Notes under the pieces: generated by a model
The model's input: the letters and a program-made list of their open reading frames with translations, nothing else
The model's database searches: none
Told to the model about the DNA's origin: nothing
Assembly: GCA_019894715.1 (NCBI GenBank)
Contig: JAGXOA010000065.1
Coordinates: forward strand, 1 to 39,800
DNA length: 39,800 bases
Reading direction: 5' to 3'
Origin: Promethearchaeota archaeon
Lineage (GTDB): Archaea; Asgardarchaeota; Lokiarchaeia; Sigyniarchaeales; SOKP01
Shown: positions 9,135-17,478 of the stretch, piece after piece
How the letters are laid out: every line of letters starts with the position of its first letter
Numbering within the stretch: the first letter of the stretch is position 1
Made by a program: the position numbers and the translations under genes

Positions 9135-10049
9135 ATGGTTTTTATGAAAAGATTATCCTATGTATTTATTATTATTTACATTATTGTTGTTGTTTATCTT
9201 CTACTTTTCTTCTTTATAGAACCCTTCCAAGAATTTATCATCAATACTCGCCATAATTTAAATGCCATAACTGAGGGCGCAAATTATATGATAGCACTGC
9301 TAATTTCAGTTGGAATCTGCTTTTTGGGCTCTGCTTCAATTGGTTTTCCTATTCCTTTTCCTTTTATTTTATTTTCATTATCAAATTCAATATTCATGCG
9401 ATTTACTGCAATGGGATTAAATATTGATGAAATCTTAGCTAATTTTAATTTTTGGCTTGAGATTTTAGGTATAGCTATGGCTGGAGGTTTAGGTTCTGCT
9501 TTAGGAGAATTTACTGGTTATTATGTTGGATATGGTGCAAAAAAATTTGGTGAAAAAAAGGATGCCAATTTTATAAAAAATATAGATGGGTTTGCAAAAA
9601 TTATACTAAGCAATAAAAAACGAACACCATTGATTATTTTTATATTTGCCTTGAGTCCTCTTCCAGATGATATTTTATTTCTACCCCTAGGGATGATGAA
9701 ATATCCATTTTGGAAGTGTATAATTCCAGGGTGGTTAGGAAAAAATGTTACAACAATTTTCTATTGTTTAATGCCTATTTTATTTGAATTAGGATTCACT
9801 TTCCTTGGAGGAGGGGAAACAAATGATATTAGAGATATTATAACTGAAATTATTCTATTACTTTTTACAATTACAATTATGTTTTTTATTATGGGATTTG
9901 ATTGGAATAAATTTCTAAAAGAAAGAAAGGAGAAAATGCAAAAAAAAATCCCAAAATGTCTCAATTGTGGTGAATTAGCAGAACATAGAAAACAAAAATC
10001 TTGTAATAAATGTGGCAATGAATTAATTATCAAACAAAAAGAAAAATAA
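9135..10049 (+). CDS. VTT/DedA-like membrane protein with C-terminal zinc ribbon
   Basis: The protein is 304 residues with about six membrane segments between residues 5 and 260. The stretch 'GGLGSALGEFTGYYVGYGAKK' followed by 'FALSPLPDDILFLPLGMMKY' and 'GWLGKN' is the pattern of VTT (SNARE-associated Golgi/DedA-type) proteins, thought to act as lipid scramblases or proton-coupled transporters. After the last helix comes a basic linker and a four-Cys module, 'CLNCGELA..' and 'SCNKCGNELI' (two CxxC knuckles), a cytoplasmic zinc ribbon. This fusion is uncommon to my knowledge. The start could be the third-codon-later ATG (9144). The minus-strand ORF at 9761-10072 is a shadow. Confidence 0.7.
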   Translation: MVFMKRLSYVFIIIYIIVVVYLLLFFFIEPFQEFIINTRHNLNAITEGANYMIALLISVGICFLGSASIGFPIPFPFILFSLSNSIFMRFTAMGLNIDEILANFNFWLEILGIAMAGGLGSALGEFTGYYVGYGAKKFGEKKDANFIKNIDGFAKIILSNKKRTPLIIFIFALSPLPDDILFLPLGMMKYPFWKCIIPGWLGKNVTTIFYCLMPILFELGFTFLGGGETNDIRDIITEIILLLFTITIMFFIMGFDWNKFLKERKEKMQKKIPKCLNCGELAEHRKQKSCNKCGNELIIKQKEK

Positions 10050-10085
10050 ATGAAATTACCATCGTATACCATTTCTATATTTCTG

Positions 10086-10163
10086 ATCTTTACAATACCT
10101 TAAAAAAATAATATGGGATTTCTATAATAGAAAGATTTAAAGAGTGTACAGAATTGTAAAGAT
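10086..10163. repeat. Nested palindromic element in a convergent gap
   Basis: ATCTTTACAAT (10086-10096) and its exact complement ATTGTAAAGAT (10153-10163) enclose 56 bp. That spacer holds another palindrome, TTTCTAT-A-ATAGAAA (10119-10133). It lies between the stops of two convergent genes. It could be a small MITE, a bidirectional terminator or a structured RNA. Confidence 0.4.
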
Positions 10164-10234
10164 AAGCAGCAACTATGATTTACACTATCCTATTTTTATT
10201 ACAAATTATTGACGATTTGTTCTTAGGATTATGA

Positions 10235-10414
10235 TTATTGAAATTTTTTCAATTTAGTTTTGCTAAGACAATTTTTACAGACAAAAACAGTTTTTTGTTT
10301 TTTTGAACTATTTTCATCATAGTACACTCTTTTATATATGTAGTTGTTACACATTTCACATATTGCTGGAGTTCTATCTTCTTTAAGTAGGGGACCTAGC
10401 TTTTCAAATGTCAA
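10235..10414 (-). CDS. Small zinc-ribbon protein (59 aa), not in the ORF track
   Basis: Reading the minus strand from a TTG at 10414 gives 59 codons ending at TAA (10235-10237). The protein has two Cys pairs, 'ICEMCNNYIYKRVYYDE' and 'VFVCKNCLSKTK', the CxxC-x~23-CxxC spacing of a zinc ribbon, within a Lys-rich context. It begins 11 bp after the stop of the Alba gene on the same strand, so the two are probably cotranscribed and both may bind nucleic acid. The TTG start is a guess, since no strong Shine-Dalgarno site precedes it and the frame stays open upstream into the Alba gene. I do not recognise the family. Confidence 0.55.
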   Translation of the reverse strand: MTFEKLGPLLKEDRTPAICEMCNNYIYKRVYYDENSSKKQKTVFVCKNCLSKTKLKKFQ

Positions 10415-10425
10415 ATTAGTTTCAC

Positions 10426-10731
10426 TTAGATTCTTGATATCTCTATTTCTATTTGAGAGACAATATCTTGTTTAAATTCTTTATTATTATTTTTATAATC
10501 GCTTCGACCTTTTCTAAAAAATGGTCGACTTCCTAATGTAATATCCGATATTTCTATTGAAGGAAATAATCTCTGGCGTAAAATTTCTGCAATTTCAACA
10601 GCAGTTGATATTTCCCTTCCCTCTCCTTTGATTAAAACAGATTTTTGACCGCCAGAGAAGGCAAAAATAGCATCTTTAATTGCTTTATCTTTATCGTTTC
10701 GTTTTCTAATACTAATTATGTTATTCATCAT
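10426..10731 (-). CDS. albA: Alba family DNA/RNA-binding protein
   Basis: The protein is 101 residues with the Alba fold signature: an N-terminal strand, then 'SVLIKGEGREISTAVEIAEIL' (the region where Alba Lys residues touch nucleic acid), 'ISDITLGSRPFF', a flexible basic loop 'RKGRSDYKNNNKE', and a final strand 'VSQIEIEIS'. Alba dimers coat chromosomal DNA and bind RNA, and Asgard and other archaea often carry several copies. A small zinc ribbon follows on the same strand, and a JAMM protein gene lies about 140 bp downstream of the Alba start on the same strand, transcribed first. Confidence 0.85.
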   Translation of the reverse strand: MMNNIISIRKRNDKDKAIKDAIFAFSGGQKSVLIKGEGREISTAVEIAEILRQRLFPSIEISDITLGSRPFFRKGRSDYKNNNKEFKQDIVSQIEIEISRI

Positions 10732-10874
10732 TAAAAGAACCCTATCATAAAAATAGTCCTCTTATCGAAAAAAGGTTTCAATATATTTAATATATCATTT
10801 AATATAAAACTTGTTTAAAATTTCTCAATCAATTCCATTTTAAATTAAAATTAAATAGATTAAAATATTGTATT

Positions 10875-12053
10875 CTAAAGATTAAAATCTGTTATTGAGT
10901 CCAAATTATTTAAAATTTCATTATATTGTAAAAAAAAATCCTCTATTCGTTCAAATAAAGTTCTCTCATTTGTATCAAAATAGTCATAATATTTCAAAAG
11001 TTTCTTTTTTTTATTATCGTAGATCTCTTCTATTGATTTTACTAATTTCTTAGGATTTTCTAATTTCAGTTTTAACTTTTTTATTATTTTAACTTTTGAT
11101 TTTTCAAATTTATCTTTATTATCTTCTTTCAATAACTTTTTTAAGAATTTTTCTTGCTTTTTTATTTCCTTTTCTAGATTTTCTCGAAATTGAGGTAGTG
11201 TATCTTCCTTATCTTCTTCCTTCCAAATATATATATTTTGTTCAATCTCTTCAGATTCACTGATTAATAGATATTCTGAGACTCTTTCGGATAATAATCC
11301 ATATTTTTCATGTAATTGGAATATTGATTTTCTATATATAATATCATGGATATGTGTTATATTTTCTTCAATAATTTGTAAGTCTTTCTTAATTTCAGTA
11401 ATGAGCTTATTTGCTTTCTTTAATATAGAAGATTTTTTTGGTTCATAAGTCATTCTTATCTTTCCAAAGTCTGAAAATGTTCCCCTTTTTGGATTTTTTA
11501 ATCTAATAGCAGCTATTCCTAAAGAATTATTGTTTTTTTTACTATAATCAAAAATTAATCCAATTGCATGAGGATTAGAATCTTGATATCCAAGTTGTGT
11601 CAAAGTATCAACAGGTGAGAAAAAGAATCCAAATCTTGGATGTGTATGCCACCATCCTATAACAAAATCACTTTCTTTATCTTTTATAGCTTTTTCATAA
11701 ATAGAAGTATCAATTTGTTCCATATTGCCATATTGCTTATTTTCATATTCTACTCCTGCTCTATCCCCAGAAACCATTGGAATTGCGTCTTTTATAATAA
11801 TCGTTTCATTTTCAATTAATCCAACTAAAATTCCATATACTTCTTTTAATTCATTTGGCTTCATGTCCTCGTTAGCATATCTTATGGAATAACCCACAAT
11901 TCTCCTATACGAATCCCAATTTAAAATGATCTTCTTATAAGCTTCAATAGGACTCTCTTGACTTTTCTTAACAAAATCCATATGATCTGGATGTTTCAAC
12001 GATCTTTCATATGTACTCTCTTTAGGATTATTCTTTTTTGATTTCTCCTTCAT
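10875..12053 (-). CDS. JAMM/MPN+ metalloprotease (Rpn11/CSN5-like) with coiled-coil tail
   Basis: The MPN domain covers about residues 45-195. It shows a full JAMM centre: E71 in 'KEVYGILVG' and 'GWWHTHPRFGFFFSPVDTLTQ', giving H136-x-H138-x7-S146-x2-D149. Metal and catalytic residues are all in place. The 'GWWHTHP.FG...S..D..TQ' form is much closer to Rpn11/CSN5 than to bacterial RadC. Such enzymes cut isopeptide bonds to ubiquitin-like proteins. The remaining 200 residues are Lys/Glu-rich and predicted coiled coil ('KKQEKFLKKLLKEDNKDKFE'), ending in 'NERTLFERIEDFF'. No ubiquitin, E1 or E2 gene is in the window, so its substrate is open. Confidence 0.88.
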   Translation of the reverse strand: MKEKSKKNNPKESTYERSLKHPDHMDFVKKSQESPIEAYKKIILNWDSYRRIVGYSIRYANEDMKPNELKEVYGILVGLIENETIIIKDAIPMVSGDRAGVEYENKQYGNMEQIDTSIYEKAIKDKESDFVIGWWHTHPRFGFFFSPVDTLTQLGYQDSNPHAIGLIFDYSKKNNNSLGIAAIRLKNPKRGTFSDFGKIRMTYEPKKSSILKKANKLITEIKKDLQIIEENITHIHDIIYRKSIFQLHEKYGLLSERVSEYLLISESEEIEQNIYIWKEEDKEDTLPQFRENLEKEIKKQEKFLKKLLKEDNKDKFEKSKVKIIKKLKLKLENPKKLVKSIEEIYDNKKKKLLKYYDYFDTNERTLFERIEDFFLQYNEILNNLDSITDFNL

Positions 12054-12232
12054 CTGTAATATATTCGTTTTTTTAGGATATCTATAAGAAATATTATTAT
12101 TTCAACTGTTTATTAAAATTATATAAAAAATCTTATAAATAGATATCAAATTCAAAAATTTTACACTCTTATTAAGATTATATATTTTTTCTTTTTTTTG
12201 TCTAAATATATACTATCTATTTATCTAATTAG

Positions 12233-12560
12233 ATGAAATTCACTGTAAAATTCAGATTACATCCAACTACTTCACAAGAACAGAAATTACTTGATATATT
12301 TAAAATTTATAATAAAGTCAAACAAATGGGATATAAAAAATTACTTAAATTAAAAGATACAGAGTTAAAGAAAAATGAAAAACTAAGGCTCGTGCAACCT
12401 CAATTGATGGAAATATGCAATAATAATCCTTATGTGGATAACTTACTTCAAGACTTCCGAAGTAATGAGAAAATTATTATAAATGAAGTATGTCTTGAAT
12501 ACAATAACGAGTGAACAATTTGATAACCTTAGGGCCGGTCTTTCCTCTACAGGAAAGGTT
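12233..12560 (+). pseudogene. tnpB: Truncated IS605-family TnpB with hairpin end
   Basis: The ORF at 12233-12514 (93 aa) begins 'MKFTVKFRLHPTTSQEQKLL', the standard N-terminus of TnpB/OrfB proteins (about 370-400 aa). It then stops at a TGA with no RuvC-like DDE domain and no zinc finger. Directly after the stop lies a structured end: AACC...CTTTCCT-CTAC-AGGAAAG-GTT, ending near GATAATTGG (12545-12560). The piece therefore looks like an internal-deletion derivative that kept the tnpB start and the element's right end. No tnpA is nearby. A tnpB remnant followed by a hairpin supports reading similar lone hairpins in the window as IS605-like ends. Confidence 0.65.
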
Positions 12561-12700
12561 GATAATTGGAATAAATTTTAGAATTTTATAGAAATTATAA
12601 ATTATTTATAAATAATTAAAAGGTTCTTAAGACTTATTTTTTATCAAATATTTTCCCAATAAATTAAATCTTAAAAATTTTAAAAAAGTAGAAAATAAAA

Positions 12701-13243
12701 ATGAAAATAATTGGTTTTTGTGGGCTCCCTGGATCTGGAAAGTCAAGTGCCTTAAATGCTATAAACAAGATTGGATATATTGTTAATATGGGGGATGTTA
12801 TAAGAGATGAAGCAAAGAAAAGAGGATTAAATCCTATAGATAGTGATTTAGGAAAGATAGCTCAAGATTTAAGAGAAAAAAAAGGATTAGGCATTATAGC
12901 TCGAAAATGTATTGAAAAAATTAATCATCTAGATAATGAAATCATATTTATTGATGGATTGAGATCTATGGAAGAAGTTCTTATTTTTAGAGAAATATGG
13001 AAATTGCCTATTGTTGCAATTACCATCGATGAAGAAAGAAGGTTTAATCGTATTAAAGAAAGAGCGAGAAAAGATGATCCTGAATCTTATGAAGAACTAA
13101 AGGTACGAGATAAAAGAGAAACTAATTTTGGAGTCAGAAAAGTCATTAAAAATGCAGATTATACAGTTACAAATAATTCTTCACCAAGCGAACTTAAAGA
13201 ACAAACGATAAAATTAATAAGAAAAATTATTGAAGATTACTAA
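12701..13243 (+). CDS. UPF0200 family nucleotide kinase-like protein
   Basis: The protein is 180 residues starting 'MKIIGFCGLPGSGKSS', with the P-loop GLPGSGKS at residues 8-15. It continues with 'MGDVIRDEAKKRG', 'FIDGLRSMEEV' and 'RFNRIKERARKDDPESYEEL.VRDKRE', a lid-like stretch. This is the archaeal UPF0200 pattern, related to adenylate kinase and dephospho-CoA kinase folds. The substrate is not established. The gene is convergent with prs, with only 6 bp between the stops. Its start follows a TnpB remnant, and a 140-bp AT-rich leader lies between. Confidence 0.8.
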   Translation: MKIIGFCGLPGSGKSSALNAINKIGYIVNMGDVIRDEAKKRGLNPIDSDLGKIAQDLREKKGLGIIARKCIEKINHLDNEIIFIDGLRSMEEVLIFREIWKLPIVAITIDEERRFNRIKERARKDDPESYEELKVRDKRETNFGVRKVIKNADYTVTNNSSPSELKEQTIKLIRKIIEDY

Positions 13244-13249
13244 ATTAAA

Positions 13250-14161
13250 TTATTTTAAATAATCTATAATAGCTTTTGCTAAAGAAACTTTGCAAACTTC
13301 ATTGTCTATAGAATCAGTTCCAATAATTTCATCAGCACCTGCTTTTAGAATTCGATATTTAGCATTTTTCAATAGTAATGCATGAGTAGTTATAGCATAA
13401 ACTTTATTAGCTCCATTTTGCTTTGCTAAACTTATTGCTGTTGCCATAGTTCCCCCTGTTGCAATAATATCATCTGGGATGACTACATCTTTATTCTGTA
13501 AATTAAAAGATCCAGTCATCTTTATTTCTCCTGTTTTTTTGCATCTTTCTTTTTCAAAAATTTTAACAGGAACATTATTGCCAAAATGTTTGGCAAAAGT
13601 TTTTGATCTTTCCACTGCTCCTTTGTCTGGTGATAAAACTACAATGTCTTTAGCTCCAAGATCTTTTATATATTCTGCTAATAATTTCATTGAATCTATA
13701 TTTATTGTTTTACATGTCATTTCTTTCAAAACTTTAGGTTCATGTAAATCAACTACATAAAATTCATCAATTTCCATCGAATTTATAATTCTTAAAAGAG
13801 TTCTTATGAAAGTAGTTTCTCCAGGTCTAAAGATTTTATCTTGTCTTGCATAAGCAAGATAAGGCACAATGACAATTATTTTTTTGGCTCCAATCCGCTT
13901 TACAGCGTCTATCATCATCAATAATTCAAAAAGTTGAGCATTCTGATCATTTCTTACACTCGGTCCGGTTGATTGGACAATTATTACTTCCTTTCCTTCT
14001 AATATAGTTTCATCCTCTAAATTTATTCGAAGATAGTTTTCCCCATCTGGAAAAGTTTTAAATTCTGTATCGATACATTCAATACCTAATTCATAAGCTA
14101 TTTTCACTCCTAGAATTTGAGATGCAGAACCTATGATTAAAAATTTTTCTATATTTGACAT
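13250..14161 (-). CDS. prs: Ribose-phosphate pyrophosphokinase (PRPP synthetase)
   Basis: The protein is 303 residues with two phosphoribosyltransferase-like domains. Motifs are 'TFPDGENYLRI', 'QSTGPSVRNDQNAQLFELLMM' (a family landmark), 'PYLAYARQDKIFRPGE', 'VVDLHEP' and the PRPP loop 'PDDIIATGGTMATAI'. It makes PRPP from ribose 5-phosphate and ATP for nucleotide, His and Trp synthesis. The residue before the two Asp of the PRPP loop is Pro instead of the usual Val, a small oddity that leaves both acidic residues intact. The 'LHEPKVL' loop is one residue off the common 'LHs.qi' form, as in other archaeal enzymes. Confidence 0.93.
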   Translation of the reverse strand: MSNIEKFLIIGSASQILGVKIAYELGIECIDTEFKTFPDGENYLRINLEDETILEGKEVIIVQSTGPSVRNDQNAQLFELLMMIDAVKRIGAKKIIVIVPYLAYARQDKIFRPGETTFIRTLLRIINSMEIDEFYVVDLHEPKVLKEMTCKTINIDSMKLLAEYIKDLGAKDIVVLSPDKGAVERSKTFAKHFGNNVPVKIFEKERCKKTGEIKMTGSFNLQNKDVVIPDDIIATGGTMATAISLAKQNGANKVYAITTHALLLKNAKYRILKAGADEIIGTDSIDNEVCKVSLAKAIIDYLK

Positions 14162-14237
14162 AAAGTGTCTTTTTTTTTTTATTATTATTAATATTCTATT
14201 ATTATTTCATTAAATTAATTTTTAAGTAATTGCAACT

Positions 14238-14506
14238 CTATTTTTCATTATGTTTGAGAAAGTGTTTCTCTAGGGTCTTTAATTCATCCATATTATTTTT
14301 ATTTTTTTTAATTATATCAAGAATATTTTGATTTAGTTTTTCATATTCAGAAATGCAACTACTATTATTTAAAAATCATCACCATGACGAATAGCTACTA
14401 AATTTTCTGTAATCTTAGTTAACTCTGTTGCTATAATTCCATTTATATATATCATATCAGAAAACATATTTTTTATATACATTAGTACTTGGAGAAGATC
14501 TGACAT
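14238..14506 (-). pseudogene. Frameshifted small coiled-coil gene (about 89 aa if repaired)
   Basis: From the ATG at 14506 the minus strand encodes MSDLLQVLMYIKNMFSDMIY and more, up to 'AIRHGDDF', then a stop. Adding one base to the run of five A/T at 14371-14375 joins this to 'NNSSCISEYEKLNQNILDII', which continues through a Lys/Glu-rich helical stretch to TAG at 14238. The joined product would be about 89 residues, mostly helical. The break in a homopolymer may be a sequencing error or a real mutation. I do not recognise the family. It starts about 170 bp downstream of the Bro1-like gene on the same strand, so the two might be cotranscribed. This explains most of the 510-bp gap after prs. 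Confidence 0.5.
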
Positions 14507-14672
14507 ATTTACTCTAGAGTTACTTAAAATAAAAAGAAAAGCACTCCATACTTTGCATGATCTTTTAAGAATCTTTATTTAAATTATTTTAGAAAAAATC
14601 TATTAATTGTACCTTTTATTTAATTTATAAAAAAAAAGATGCATTTTGTAGACAAATACATCTTGGAAAATC

Positions 14673-15968
14673 TTATTTTTTTCTTAATTTTTCAAGAGCA
14701 GTATCGATCATAACTATTTTGGTTGAATATTTCTCCATCATTTCTGTATATTTTTCAATGTCTAATTCATTATTTTCTCTCAAAAGCTTCAATTCATTTA
14801 TTGTTCTAAGAACTCCAGTTTTTTTATCTAATAATTTTTCTTTTTTAGAATATGGAATCTTTTTTTCTAGCTTTTTCTGTTTAAATTTAATAAATCTTTT
14901 TTCGTTGACATCTTTAGGAACAAACTTAGTTAAGTAAATTGTTGATTTTGGTACAAATGGCGCTAAATTTTCTGGAACTACAATTATTGGTTCTGGATCT
15001 TGAATCTTTTTTATTTCATTATAGTGTAATTCTTCGACATCATTTTGATTAATATGATCTCTTACAATAGTAAGATTATCCCCAATTATAGCTTTCTCAT
15101 CTGGAGATATTTCAGATAAAGATTCTAACATACCTTCCCAAATTTGTTCTGCTTTTTTATAGTAAAAATTAGCTTTTTGTTTTAGCTTAATTACTTTTTC
15201 TTGATTAATTGATGTTATTGAAGACTCTATCGACGCTTGTGCTTTTAAGAAGCATGCTTTACCCATATCATAATGAAATTGAGCTCTTATTTGTTGTTTC
15301 TTCTTCTCATTATGCTTTCTTAAATAAAATAATCTTTTTGAAAGAGCAGAAAGTCCAGCATACAACTTTGAAGCAAAATATATATTATTCTTATTTTCTT
15401 CTCTTGTAGCTGCTATACTTTGTGCGAAAATTCGCGTTTCCTCGGAATTTAGTTCTAAATTTTCAGATTCCAAAGTGTCACCCCTTTCATATTGATTTAC
15501 AGCTGAAGCACTGAAATAGGCTGCTGATTTGTACATTTTACTACTTTCAACCATTGAAATAACAGCATTTTGATATTGGTTATCATTTTCATAATTTTCC
15601 GATAGATGAGAATATAATTTTGCTAAAATCCATAATACACGAGCACATTCAAACATTATATCTGTTATTTGAATATCCTTATCAATCTTTGGATCATGAT
15701 ATGTTTTGGTGATTTCAAATCTTTTTAAAATAGAATTATGACTTTCTTGTCCATAATTAATATTTAGGATTTTAGTATATTCTAAAATATAATTTAAATC
15801 ATCCAAATCAATATCTTCTTCTTGTTTATATAGAGCTTCCTCCAAATGTTTAATTTTAAAATGTAGATATCGTATTCTCTGGAGGTTCTCTTCTTCTGTA
15901 AAATACTGCATAATAATCTTTTTTGATAATTTTTTTTTATATAAATTTAGATTAAATAAATTATTCAT
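14673..15968 (-). CDS. Probable Bro1-domain (ALIX-like) protein
   Basis: The protein is 431 residues, almost wholly helical. Several stretches follow the BRO1 domain in order: 'FECARVLWILAKLYSHLSEN' (residues 106-125, compare 'E.ANVLFNIAALYSQ.A'), 'AVISMVESSKMYKSAAYFSA' (135-154), 'RAQFHYDMGKACFLKAQASI' (228-247), 'KLKQKANFYYKKAEQIW' (261-277), and near the end 'VEELHYNEIKKIQDPEPIIV' (311-330) followed by 'FVPK', like the 'YH..V..l..i....LVKP' exit of BRO1. A short C-terminal coiled coil follows (about 380-430). In eukaryotes BRO1 proteins link ubiquitin cargo to ESCRT-III. This call is by eye only, and a TPR-like protein is the alternative. The start may be M20 (15911). Confidence 0.5.
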   Translation of the reverse strand: MNNLFNLNLYKKKLSKKIIMQYFTEEENLQRIRYLHFKIKHLEEALYKQEEDIDLDDLNYILEYTKILNINYGQESHNSILKRFEITKTYHDPKIDKDIQITDIMFECARVLWILAKLYSHLSENYENDNQYQNAVISMVESSKMYKSAAYFSASAVNQYERGDTLESENLELNSEETRIFAQSIAATREENKNNIYFASKLYAGLSALSKRLFYLRKHNEKKKQQIRAQFHYDMGKACFLKAQASIESSITSINQEKVIKLKQKANFYYKKAEQIWEGMLESLSEISPDEKAIIGDNLTIVRDHINQNDVEELHYNEIKKIQDPEPIIVVPENLAPFVPKSTIYLTKFVPKDVNEKRFIKFKQKKLEKKIPYSKKEKLLDKKTGVLRTINELKLLRENNELDIEKYTEMMEKYSTKIVMIDTALEKLRKK

Positions 15969-16137
15969 CAGTTTCTAAAAAATTTATTTGATCTTTTATA
16001 ATATCAGTAGAATCTCTCTTTCTTCATCCGTTTTTTGTATTTTCATAAAATAATCGTGTCAATTTATATTAATATCGCTTAATTTTTTAATAAATTCTTT
16101 CTTATATGTTATAAAATTAATCATAATACAGACTATT

Positions 16138-17448
16138 ATGCAAAGAAATCTTTTTATCTTTGAATTTATCTCTGGTGGGGGATTTAATAAAAGAATCATA
16201 CCATCCTCACTATTTTGTGAAGGTTTTGGAATGTTAAGATCTATAATTGAGGATTTTAGAAAATTAGATTTTCAAATCACCACCCTGCTGGATATAAGGA
16301 TAAAATACCTGTCATATTTGCTGAATGCTGATTCAATAAATTATATTGATTCTAATATTAATTATATATCCTATTTTAAATCATTGGTAAGAAAGAATAA
16401 TTTTTGTTTTATAATTGCACCTGAATTTTCTAAAATATTAAAAATTTTAACTGAAATAGTAAAGATAAACAAAAAAAAACTTCTTAGCATTGATATTGAA
16501 GGTGTAAATCTTGGGTCTTCTAAATATAAAACATATAAATTCTTCAAAAAAAATAAATTAGAAACACCAGAAACCTTCAAAATACCAATGAAACATAGAA
16601 TTCCAAATAAGGAATTTATTATTAAGAAATTTATAAAATTTAACTCTCCAATAATAATAAAACCTGATGATGGAATTGGAGCGGAATCTATTTTATATTT
16701 TGAAAAAAAAACACAAATAGAAGATATTTTTAAAAATAAATCAAAAATTTTTAATTTAGGAAAAAGATTCCTCCTTCAGAGATACATAGAAGGAAAAGCT
16801 TTGAGTCTATCTCTTATAAGTTATTACTCTGAAGAAAAACGAGAATATAGATCTAAAATATTATCAATAAATTTTCAAAATATTGCTATTTCTAAATTAA
16901 ATGGCAACATAGAATATTTTGGAGGATCTACACCTATTATCAATTACAAAACAGTACATAAAAAAATCTCAGAATTGCTAAAAACAACTAATTTCTCAAA
17001 ATTCCAAGGATTATTTGGAATTGACCTAATTCAGAATGAAAACAAAATATCATTTATTGAGATTAATCCAAGATTAACAACATCTTACTTAGGATTAAGA
17101 AATATATTGAATAAAAATCCTGCAGAATTAATAATAAAAACCAAATTGAATCATATGGTAGAAGGAGCTATAAAAATAGAAAATAACTCATTTTTTTCAA
17201 GATTAGATTTAATTCATAATAAAAACCTTCCCTACAACAAGATTAAAGATGATTTTATTCCTGAATTATTAAAGTTATATCCCGAATTTATAGTTCCTCC
17301 AATCTCACTAAATAATAATCAACTTTCTTGTTTTGTGGTTACAAAAGAGAAATCGTTAGAGAAATCCTTAGATAAATTAAATTTAATAAAAAACTACTTA
17401 ATATCTAAGAATTTTACCATAATAACAAAAGAAAACCCATTTCTTTAG
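16138..17448 (+). CDS. ATP-grasp ligase, MfnD-like (tyramine-glutamate ligase family)
   Basis: The protein is 436 residues. The N-terminus 'NLFIFEFISGGGF' with 'SSLFCEGFGMLRSIIEDF' and 'LLDIRI' matches the COG1821 group, which includes the methanofuran enzyme MfnD. The ATP-grasp part runs from about residue 130 to 335: 'PIIIKPDDGIGAES' (nucleotide-binding Lys), 'RFLLQRYIEGKALSLSLIS' and 'GLFGIDLIQNENKISFIEINPRLT' with the metal-binding E-x-N. The expected chemistry is ATP-dependent amide formation between an acid and an amine. A methanofuran role would fit an archaeon with a C1 pathway, but the substrate cannot be read from sequence. The C-terminal 100 residues are outside the ATP-grasp core. 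Confidence 0.6.
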   Translation: MQRNLFIFEFISGGGFNKRIIPSSLFCEGFGMLRSIIEDFRKLDFQITTLLDIRIKYLSYLLNADSINYIDSNINYISYFKSLVRKNNFCFIIAPEFSKILKILTEIVKINKKKLLSIDIEGVNLGSSKYKTYKFFKKNKLETPETFKIPMKHRIPNKEFIIKKFIKFNSPIIIKPDDGIGAESILYFEKKTQIEDIFKNKSKIFNLGKRFLLQRYIEGKALSLSLISYYSEEKREYRSKILSINFQNIAISKLNGNIEYFGGSTPIINYKTVHKKISELLKTTNFSKFQGLFGIDLIQNENKISFIEINPRLTTSYLGLRNILNKNPAELIIKTKLNHMVEGAIKIENNSFFSRLDLIHNKNLPYNKIKDDFIPELLKLYPEFIVPPISLNNNQLSCFVVTKEKSLEKSLDKLNLIKNYLISKNFTIITKENPFL

Positions 17449-17478
17449 GAATGAGATGAATTTTAAAAAAAAAATTAA

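Noticed and set aside
13479-13760. Plus-strand ORF of 93 aa inside prs
   Set aside because: It is a shadow of the PRPP synthetase gene, as are similar antisense ORFs in the Bro1-like, ThrRS, SepRS, ECF ATPase and hydrogenase genes.
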